The notes beneath the pieces are model-generated. The model made no database searches and had not been told where the DNA came from. It saw only the letters and a list, made by a program, of their open reading frames with translations. The translations under genes were made by a program, and so were the position numbers. 64,000 nt of DNA from Myxococcus stipitatus DSM 14675 (GTDB lineage Bacteria; Myxococcota; Myxococcia; Myxococcales; Myxococcaceae). Positions 58,338-64,000 of the stretch are shown here, one piece after another (within the stretch, counting starts at the first letter, position 1; the number at the start of each line of letters is the position of its first letter). The DNA lies in the NCBI RefSeq assembly GCF_000331735.1, contig NC_020126.1, forward strand, positions 1,798,001 to 1,862,000. The letters run 5' to 3'.

Positions 58338-59366
58338 TCACCGAGGACACGCGGGCACGGTGACGTGGAGCAGGTCCTCGTCACCTGGCCGCTCCGAGCG
58401 CGCGAGGACCTGTGCGCCCCCTTCCTCGGTCCGCTCCAGGATGAGCGACGGTGCCTCGAAGGTGTGCTCGAACATCGTCCCCGCGAGCTGCGCCGTCACG
58501 GTGTAGCGGACGTTCCGGAACGCGGAGAGCTCGGCGGTGAGGATGTCGTCGCGCCACGGCATCCGGCCGGAGTCCCGAGATGTGGGCCACAGCGAGGAGG
58601 CCGGGTGGGCGAGGATGCCCGCGCCCAGCGCGTCGTAGTACCGCGCGCAGGGCACGAAGTAGGGCTCGTGTGAGGTGAGCGGCCCGGGGAAGGCGTCGTA
58701 GCCCACCACTGTCGCGAGCCGTCCGAACGGGGTGGCGACGACGGACAGGTCCTCGGGACGGCCCGGACTCAAGCGCAGCGTGTCCTCGCGCGTGGGCACC
58801 AGGTTGACCTTGCGAGTCGTCGCCACGTGGTGGCCGCCCGGCGAAAACGTGTCGCTGGTGTTGAAGGTGCGTGCGCCCAGGGGCGAGAAGTCGGAAGTGC
58901 CGAGACCCCGCCGATTGCCAGGACGCCACGCGCTCCCCGCGACCACCCACAGGTGGAAGTCCCGCGCGATGGAGGAGAACGTCTCGTGCATCACCTGGTG
59001 CACGAGTGCCGCGCGGGTGGCGTGGAGTCCCTCTTCCCGCGTGGGCGGATGGAGCTCCCTCCACGCGCGCCACAAGGACCACCACTCCGTCAGGGCGACA
59101 CCGCGCAGGGCGCCTCGCGTCGTCTGGCGCCACACCCGAGGAAGTCGCCCCATCCACCCGAGCGGCGCGCCGACCCACTCCGGCCACACCACGAGGGCGG
59201 GGTGGAGTGGGTTGCCCGCGGCATCCCGTGCACGCAAGTCGCTGACCCGTTTCGCGAGGGCCCGCTGCTTCCGGGTGAACGCGGCGGGAGCGTCGTAGTC
59301 CTCGAGCGAGAGGCGTGGCTGGAGGGCGAACAGCTCGACATGCGTGGCGGGAAGGGTGTCTTCCAC
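58338..59366 (-). CDS. Carbon-nitrogen hydrolase (nitrilase) fold protein lacking the nucleophile
   Basis: 342 residues from GTG 59366, 29 bases after the stop of the oxygenase gene upstream. The nitrilase superfamily uses a Glu-Lys-Cys triad. The Glu is seen in VVWPEWVGAPLG (about residue 62), the Lys in TRKVNLVPTRE (about 183), but the position of the catalytic Cys reads VVGYDAFPG (about residues 219-227), where active members read CYD or CWD. So Gly appears in place of Cys. Other changes (HVATTRKV, SDTFSPGG) suggest specialisation. It may be a binding protein or have lost amidase activity; my alignment is by eye. The GTG is not preceded by a clear ribosome site. Confidence 0.6.
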   Translation of the reverse strand: MEDTLPATHVELFALQPRLSLEDYDAPAAFTRKQRALAKRVSDLRARDAAGNPLHPALVVWPEWVGAPLGWMGRLPRVWRQTTRGALRGVALTEWWSLWRAWRELHPPTREEGLHATRAALVHQVMHETFSSIARDFHLWVVAGSAWRPGNRRGLGTSDFSPLGARTFNTSDTFSPGGHHVATTRKVNLVPTREDTLRLSPGRPEDLSVVATPFGRLATVVGYDAFPGPLTSHEPYFVPCARYYDALGAGILAHPASSLWPTSRDSGRMPWRDDILTAELSAFRNVRYTVTAQLAGTMFEHTFEAPSLILERTEEGGAQVLARSERPGDEDLLHVTVPACPR

Positions 59367-59395
59367 GGGCGGGATTCCGGCTGGGAGTGACAGCG

Positions 59396-60358
59396 CTACT
59401 TGAGAAGCCCGTTCTCGCGCAGTCGCTGGTGGAGGAAGTCGCCCGCGGTGATGGGCGCGTGGCGCGCGGGATTGTCGGGTGTCTCCGTGCAGGGCAGGGG
59501 CTTGAGCACGCAGTCCGAGGAGGGGTGGCAGAAGAACGGCAGCGAGTAGCGGACCGTGTCCTCCTCGGAGCTTCGCGGATTCACCACGCGGTGGGTGGTG
59601 GCCGGGATGATTTCGTTCGTCACGCGACTGAGCATGTCGCCCGAGTCCACGACAATCTGCCCGCGCAGCGTGTCCACTGGCAGCCACTCGCCATCGCGCG
59701 TGAGCAGCTCCAGGCCGGACGCGGTGCCCTCGCACAGCAGGGTGATGAGGTTGATGTCCTCGTGCTCGGCGGCGCGGACTCCGCCGGGGATGAAGCGCTC
59801 GCGCAGGGGCGGGTAGTGGATGAGGCGCAGCACGGAGTTCCCGTCCGTGGCCATGTCGCTGAACGTGGGGCGCGGCACGTCGAAGAACTCGGCCAGGGCC
59901 TGCAGCATCATCTTCGCGGCCCCGTCCAGCTCGCGGAACAGGGCCATCGTGTGCTCGCGGAAGGTGGGGACCTCGGAGGGCCACACATTGGCGCCGTAGT
60001 GCGGGAGGTACCGGTGGCCGGCGGGGAGCTCGCGGCCCACGTGCCAGAACTCCTTCAGGTCACCGACCTTGCGGTCCTTCGCGTGCTCCTTGCCGAAGCC
60101 CGTGTAGCCGCGCTGCCCGGCGAGCTCCGGCACCGCGTAGCGCGTCTTCACGTCATCGGGGAGCTGGAAGAGCTTCTCCACGTCCGCGTAGGTGCGGCGG
60201 ATGAGGCCGTCATCGATGCCGTGGCCCACCATGGACACGAAGCCGAACTCGCGGAGCCCCTCGCCAAAGGTGTGGACGAAGCGGGCGCGCTCGGTGGGGG
60301 TACCGGAGCGATAGTGGGACAGGTCGATGAGGGGGATGCGGCGTGAGGTACTGGACAT
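59396..60358 (-). CDS. Isopenicillin N synthase-like 2-oxoglutarate/Fe(II) oxygenase
   Basis: 320 residues. The double-stranded beta-helix core carries H-x-D (EHEDINL, about residues 196-202) and a distal His (TTHRVVNP, about 255) for iron, and the R-x-S co-substrate motif in RYSLPFF. The N-terminal half (IPLIDLSHY, FGEGLREFGFVSMVGHGID) is the conserved DIOX_N part. This family hydroxylates, desaturates or closes rings; the substrate is unknown, and no biosynthetic cluster is nearby. It is upstream of the nitrilase-fold gene on the same strand, 29 bases apart, and these two are probably one transcript. Confidence 0.88.
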   Translation of the reverse strand: MSSTSRRIPLIDLSHYRSGTPTERARFVHTFGEGLREFGFVSMVGHGIDDGLIRRTYADVEKLFQLPDDVKTRYAVPELAGQRGYTGFGKEHAKDRKVGDLKEFWHVGRELPAGHRYLPHYGANVWPSEVPTFREHTMALFRELDGAAKMMLQALAEFFDVPRPTFSDMATDGNSVLRLIHYPPLRERFIPGGVRAAEHEDINLITLLCEGTASGLELLTRDGEWLPVDTLRGQIVVDSGDMLSRVTNEIIPATTHRVVNPRSSEEDTVRYSLPFFCHPSSDCVLKPLPCTETPDNPARHAPITAGDFLHQRLRENGLLK

Positions 60359-60537
60359 GGGGCGCGCACTTTAGACGAGCGTGATGGATTGTCGGCATCG
60401 TCAGCGTCGTGCGGTCGACCGTCCCCCTGCCCCGGTGCACCGGCTTGCGTGTCACCAGGCGACATCCCCCTGGCGCCGCCAGTGGTCAGTGACGCACCCG
60501 GATGCCCAGACTCTCCTGGCAGCCCCGGGAGAGTGGC

Positions 60538-62691
60538 ATGGCCGAGGTGAGCAGCGGTGAATCGTGCGAGGCATGCGGCCAACGACATGGGCCCTCGCGG
60601 TCTTGCCCGACGCTGGTGCGTGAGGAGAAGGGTGATGGAGCCGCGCGTCCCCGGTGTACTCCGGTGGGCGGGGAGACGGACCCACTGGTCGGCGCCCGGC
60701 TGGGCAGCTTCCGGCTCGTGCGCCGGCTGGGGCGCGGCGGCATGGGCACCGTGTATCTGGGCGAGCACGTGTCCATCGGCAGCCGGGTGGCCGTGAAGGT
60801 CCTCCACGAGCACCTGGCGATGTACCCGGAGCTCGTGCAGCGCTTCCACGCGGAGGCGCGGGCCGTCAACGTCATCGGCCACGAGAACATCGTCAGCATC
60901 TTCGACCTGAACGCAGGTCCGCCCCGGCCGTACCTCATCATGGAGTACCTGGACGGCGCGCCGCTGTCCGCCTGGGTGGGGACGCCGCTGCCCGCGCCAG
61001 CCGTCGTGTCGGTGCTCTCGCAGGTGTGTGACGCGCTCCAGGCCGCGCACCTGAGCGGCATCATTCATCGCGACCTGAAGCCGGACAACGTCTTCCTGGT
61101 GCGGCGAGGGCGCAGCACACCCTTCGTGAAGGTGCTCGACTTCGGCATCGCGAAGCTGGTGGACGCGCGCATGCCGCAGACCCACGCGGGCATCATCGTG
61201 GGCACGCCCGAGTACATGGCTCCGGAGCAGTCGCAGAGCCGGAAGGTGGATGGCCGGGCCGACCTGTACGCCCTGGGGGTCATCGCCTTCCAGCTCCTCA
61301 CGGGCCGCCTGCCGTTCGAGGACGAGGGACTGGCCGCGCAGCTCGTGGCGCATCAGATGCGAGCGCCGCCGTCCTTGCGCTCGCTGCACGCGGCCGTGCC
61401 GGAACCCCTGGAGCGCGTCATCCTTCGCGCGCTCGCGAAGACACCCGAGGAGCGGTTCACGACGGCCGCCGTCCTGCGCGCGGCCCTGGAAGGCGCGCTC
61501 GCGGTGAGTGCCCGTCCGCCGAGCCCTCGGCCCGCGCGGCCTCCCGCACCGGTGAGGACGGCTTCGCCCGTTGTCGTGTCCGCAAGCGGGGAGCCCGAGG
61601 AGCTCGTCGCGCCTTGGTCTCCCGTGCCTCAGGCGTCGTCGCCCGGGTGGGCCGCGGCGCCTCGGGGAGGGCCCGGGGTGGCCTCGCCCGTCTCCGCGCC
61701 AGCACCGGACTCCTCGGAGCGCCGTGGGCCTCCGGTGGGCGCGGTGCCCGTGAGCCCGGGCGGGCCCCAGGGGCGGGCGCGGACGGTGGAGCTTTCGGTC
61801 CGCGTGGTGCTGCGCCCGGGGGAGACGCCCATCTGGCTGACGGCGTCGGACTTGTCGCGCGGTGGCTTGTTCCTGCGCAGCGAGGGTGTCCTTCCGCCGC
61901 TCTTCTCCCGGCTGCCCATGGTGCTGGAGCTGGACACCGGGCCCCACAACGTCGTCTGCGAGGTGGTGCACCACGTCCCGGCCGAGCAGGCCCGGCTCTG
62001 GGGCATGGCCACGGGCTTCGGCGTCCAGTTCGTCGAGGCCTCCCTGGCGCTCAAGACCTCCGTGGATGCGCTGCTGCGCGCGGGGCCGGGGCACCGGCCC
62101 TCTCCGCCAGTCCCCATGGTCGATGACGCCATGGCGACGCGGGTGCTGGAGGCGTACCGGATGCGGCTGACGGGGGACCACTACGCGGTGCTGGCGGTGA
62201 CTCCGGACCTGGAGATGGGCGCGCTGCGTGCCCGCGCCCGCGAGGCCCGGAGCATCCTGGAGTCACTGCGCCAGCGCCCGCTGTCGCCGTCGCAGTGCAT
62301 CCTGCTCGACTCGGTGCTGGGCCGGCTCCTCGAGGCGGGGGACGTGCTGGGCACCGTCACGCAGCGGGCCTTGTATGACGCCTGGCGAGGCAACCACCGG
62401 GGCGTCGCGCGCTGCCTGGAGGCGGGGCTCACCCCCGAGCAGCTCGACTCCCTGCGGCGCCAGTTCCTCGCGCGGCGGCCCCAGTCCTCGGGCATGGCGC
62501 GGGTGCACTACCTCTCTGGCTCGGCGCTGGAGCGCGAGGGGCAGCTCGCCCGGGCGCTGGAGACCTATGAGCGGGGCCTGGCGTTGGATCCGCTGGAGTC
62601 GAGCCTCCACCTCCGCTACCGCAGCGTCCGGCGGGCGCTGGATGCGCGCGGCGCCGCGGAGCCCTCGAACGACAGGGCCCGGTCTCCCTGA
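60538..62691 (+). CDS. Serine/threonine kinase with PilZ, J-like and TPR regions
   Basis: 717 residues from ATG 60538 after GGGAGAG. The N-terminus has CEACGQRHGPSRSC, a small Cys/His cluster that may bind metal. The kinase domain, about residues 51-320, is complete: LGRGGMGTVYLG, VAVKVL, HRDLKPDNV, DFGIAKL and the GTPEYMAPEQ activation segment. A Pro-rich linker follows. Residues about 415-508 resemble a PilZ domain (SDLSRGGLFLRSEG), possibly binding c-di-GMP. About residues 541-610 are J-like (DHYAVLAVTPDLEMGALRAR) with no HPD. A TPR-like end (GMARVHYLSGSALEREGQLA) completes it. There is no transmembrane helix. It probably joins c-di-GMP sensing to protein phosphorylation, though the PilZ arginines are not clearly in place. 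Confidence 0.88.
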   Translation: MAEVSSGESCEACGQRHGPSRSCPTLVREEKGDGAARPRCTPVGGETDPLVGARLGSFRLVRRLGRGGMGTVYLGEHVSIGSRVAVKVLHEHLAMYPELVQRFHAEARAVNVIGHENIVSIFDLNAGPPRPYLIMEYLDGAPLSAWVGTPLPAPAVVSVLSQVCDALQAAHLSGIIHRDLKPDNVFLVRRGRSTPFVKVLDFGIAKLVDARMPQTHAGIIVGTPEYMAPEQSQSRKVDGRADLYALGVIAFQLLTGRLPFEDEGLAAQLVAHQMRAPPSLRSLHAAVPEPLERVILRALAKTPEERFTTAAVLRAALEGALAVSARPPSPRPARPPAPVRTASPVVVSASGEPEELVAPWSPVPQASSPGWAAAPRGGPGVASPVSAPAPDSSERRGPPVGAVPVSPGGPQGRARTVELSVRVVLRPGETPIWLTASDLSRGGLFLRSEGVLPPLFSRLPMVLELDTGPHNVVCEVVHHVPAEQARLWGMATGFGVQFVEASLALKTSVDALLRAGPGHRPSPPVPMVDDAMATRVLEAYRMRLTGDHYAVLAVTPDLEMGALRARAREARSILESLRQRPLSPSQCILLDSVLGRLLEAGDVLGTVTQRALYDAWRGNHRGVARCLEAGLTPEQLDSLRRQFLARRPQSSGMARVHYLSGSALEREGQLARALETYERGLALDPLESSLHLRYRSVRRALDARGAAEPSNDRARSP

Positions 62692-62707
62692 GAGGAGCAC
62701 CGGGCCC
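62675..62707. terminator. Hairpin straddling the end of the kinase gene
   Basis: GGGCCCGGT at 62675-62683 and ACCGGGCCC at 62699-62707 form a 9-bp perfect stem with a 15-base loop that contains the stop codon. No T tract. The opposite lipoprotein gene ends 26 bases farther on, so the hairpin may serve both. Confidence 0.55.
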
Positions 62708-62733
62708 GGAGGACTCGCGCGGGGGCGGTGGGG

Positions 62734-63093
62734 TTACTTGGCCGCTTCGGCGCAGTCGGGGTTCAGCTCCGCCGCCTTGTCGAAGCAGGCGCTGAACAGG
62801 TCGATCCAGTCCAGCTCGCCCCCCGCCTCGCAGTTGGGCAGGTCCTTGAGGCAGTCGGCCACCTCGTTGAGCCGGTCCTTCTCCTGGGCCGAGCAGTGGT
62901 CCAGCGCATTCTCGCAGACGTTCTTGTCGAACCCGCTCGTCTCATCCCCCTCGTCCGAGGTGTTGCCGCAGGACTCCACCTTCTTGCTCAGGCCCCGGTG
63001 GGCCTCGTCCAGGGCGTCGCAGGCATTCCCCCCACAGCCGGCGCCGAACATGAGAGAACCGGCGGCCATCAGGCCGAACATGAGTTTCTTCAT
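62734..63093 (-). CDS. Small cysteine-rich lipoprotein
   Basis: 119 residues from ATG 63093 with GGGGGAAA upstream. Signal MKKLMFGLMAAGSLMFGAGC with the lipobox Cys at residue 20. The mature part (about 100 residues) holds eight further Cys (NACDAL, ESCGN, NVCENA, DHCSA, DCLKD, NCEAG, ACFDK, DCAEA) and many Asp/Glu. Pairs of Cys in alpha-helical spacing suggest a disulfide-stapled helical bundle on the cell surface. No family recognised. Such small Cys-rich lipoproteins are common in Myxococcus. The frame stays open for another 49 codons upstream without a useful start. Confidence 0.8.
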   Translation of the reverse strand: MKKLMFGLMAAGSLMFGAGCGGNACDALDEAHRGLSKKVESCGNTSDEGDETSGFDKNVCENALDHCSAQEKDRLNEVADCLKDLPNCEAGGELDWIDLFSACFDKAAELNPDCAEAAK

Positions 63094-63223
63094 TGTGGAA
63101 TTTCCCCCGCGAACGGTTGGTAGGACGGTGTGCGGCCGGACTCTCGTCGGCCCCGCCATCAGGTAGGTTCGCCCTGGAGTGGGGGCAATCTGGCCCGCCG
63201 GACGAGATGATCCAGCATCCGCC

Positions 63224-63252
63224 TTGACTCGCCAGAGCATCTCCCGTAAATC
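63224..63252 (+). promoter_or_regulatory. Probable promoter of rplU-rpmA
   Basis: TTGACT (63224-63229), a 17-base spacer and TAAATC (63247-63252). It would give a leader of about 88 bases. It lies in the gap divergent from the lipoprotein gene. Confidence 0.5.
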
Positions 63253-63309
63253 CGGCCGTCCTTTGCGCCAAAGGGCGGCCCGACCGTCCGAAATGCGCGG
63301 CCGATTCCA

Positions 63310-63326
63310 CGGGTTGACCCAACCCG
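63310..63326 (+). promoter_or_regulatory. Leader hairpin upstream of rplU
   Basis: CGGGTT and AACCCG pair around the loop GACCC, ending 20 bases before the ATG, close to the ribosome site AGGGG. L21 operons in other bacteria have regulatory leaders; whether this small stem is one is not known. Confidence 0.3.
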
Positions 63327-63346
63327 AAGCTGACAGGGGTTAGACG

Positions 63347-63655
63347 ATGTACGCAGTGATTCGCACGGGCGGAAAGCAGTATCGCGTCGCCGAGGGCGAT
63401 GTGCTCCGGATCGAGAAGATTGCCGGCGACATCGGTACCGAGGTGTCCTTCACCGACATCCTGCTGCTGGGCGGCACGGACAGCCCCAAGGTGGGTCGTC
63501 CGACGGTTGCCGGCGCGCGCGTCGTGGGCAAGGTGCTGGCGCAGGACAAGCACCGCCGCGTCCTCAATTTCCGCAAGGAGAAGGAGGGCTGGACCCGCCG
63601 CCGTGGTCACCGTCAGCCGTATACCGAGGTGAAGGTCACCTCCATCTCCGGCTGA
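63347..63655 (+). CDS. rplU: 50S ribosomal protein L21
   Basis: 102 residues. [20 protein letters not shown] is the typical start and [20 protein letters not shown] the usual rRNA-binding Arg/Lys-rich core, ending in a basic [13 protein letters not shown] segment. AGGGG precedes the ATG by 8 bases. First gene of the usual L21-L27 pair; a GTPase Obg gene normally follows outside the window. Confidence 0.97.
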   Translation: MYAVIRTGGKQYRVAEGDVLRIEKIAGDIGTEVSFTDILLLGGTDSPKVGRPTVAGARVVGKVLAQDKHRRVLNFRKEKEGWTRRRGHRQPYTEVKVTSISG

Positions 63656-63694
63656 GTCCGGACGGTTTCACCTCAATTTCAGGAGCAAGGTGTC

Positions 63695-63967
63695 ATGGCC
63701 CATAAAAAGGGACAGGGTTCTTCGCGGAACGGTCGCGATTCCAACCCGCAGTACCGCGGCGTGAAGGTTTACGGTGGCCAGGAAGTCTCGGCTGGCAGCA
63801 TCCTGGTTCGCCAGGTCGGCACCGTGATTCACGCTGGTGCCAATGTGAAGCTTGGCCGCGACTTCACCCTCTATTCGGTGGTGGATGGCGTGGTGAAGTA
63901 CGAGCGTCTGGGCCGCGACCGCAAGAAGGTCTCGGTCTACCCGGCTGCCGAGCAGCCCAGCGCCTGA
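63695..63967 (+). CDS. rpmA: 50S ribosomal protein L27
   Basis: 90 residues starting [20 protein letters not shown], in which the flexible N-terminus reaches toward the peptidyl transferase centre. [20 protein letters not shown] and [10 protein letters not shown] complete the family pattern. No N-terminal extension for protease processing is present, as in Proteobacteria and unlike Firmicutes. It follows rplU by 39 bases with AGGAGC upstream. After the stop there is a CCGGCC/GGCCGG stem (63975-63992) at the window edge. Confidence 0.97.
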   Translation: MAHKKGQGSSRNGRDSNPQYRGVKVYGGQEVSAGSILVRQVGTVIHAGANVKLGRDFTLYSVVDGVVKYERLGRDRKKVSVYPAAEQPSA

Positions 63968-64000
63968 CGGTCTCCCGGCCTTCATGGGCCGGTCCCGTAG

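Overview
The window reads as chromosomal DNA of a myxobacterium, most likely a Myxococcaceae relative of Myxococcus or Corallococcus. The reasons are very high G+C, a DUF2378/TIGR02265-type protein, a serine/threonine kinase with a myxobacterial-type PilZ domain, an Oar-like TonB-dependent receptor and several very large low-complexity proteins. I see no insertion sequence, prophage, integrase, tRNA, rRNA or CRISPR array. It looks like core genome with lineage-specific genes interleaved.

Layout. 1-10.9 kb: a 1806-residue TPR/repeat protein, an outer-membrane barrel, galU coupled to a secreted protein, a tandem pair of glutathione S-transferases with matching leaders, and two divergent GNAT acetyltransferases. 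11-24.6 kb: priA, a 2418-residue scaffold (pseudo-receiver, repeats, coiled coil, DUF4388-like and J-like ends), def, nth, ltaE, an M23 lipoprotein and an HU-type protein. 24.8-36.6 kb: a beta-helix lipoprotein, a membrane-anchored alpha/beta hydrolase, pssA, cinA with a polytopic membrane protein and a DUF1285 protein, recA, a type II NADH dehydrogenase and comM. 36.8-44.9 kb: a small membrane protein, a DUF2378 protein, then a complete Ton module (tonB, exbB, two exbD) divergent from an Oar-like receptor and its partner lipoprotein. 44.9-54.5 kb: a radical SAM protein, unknowns, a nuclease-fold protein, plsY, rlmL and ftsK. 54.7-64 kb: a zinc-ribbon protein, gatCAB, a nitrilase-fold protein with a 2-oxoglutarate oxygenase, a kinase/PilZ/J-like/TPR protein, a cysteine-rich lipoprotein, and rplU-rpmA.

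How genes work together. The clearest functional unit is 38.0-44.9 kb: an inner-membrane energy-transducing complex beside the receptor it probably energises, followed by a lipoprotein and two strong terminators. GatCAB forms amidated tRNAs. pssA and plsY serve phospholipid synthesis. priA, recA, nth and ftsK serve genome maintenance. Gene packing is extreme at convergent junctions: of 12 convergent pairs, four overlap and four are separated by 0 to 4 bases.

Most unusual points: the two giant repeat proteins, a five-codon upstream reading frame coupled to the NADH dehydrogenase start, a hairpin kept in both duplicated GST leaders, a nitrilase fold that appears to lack its nucleophilic cysteine, an acidic insertion inside the FtsK motor, and two otherwise different signalling proteins that end in J-like domains without the HPD motif. 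All functions are read from motifs by eye; no database search was run.
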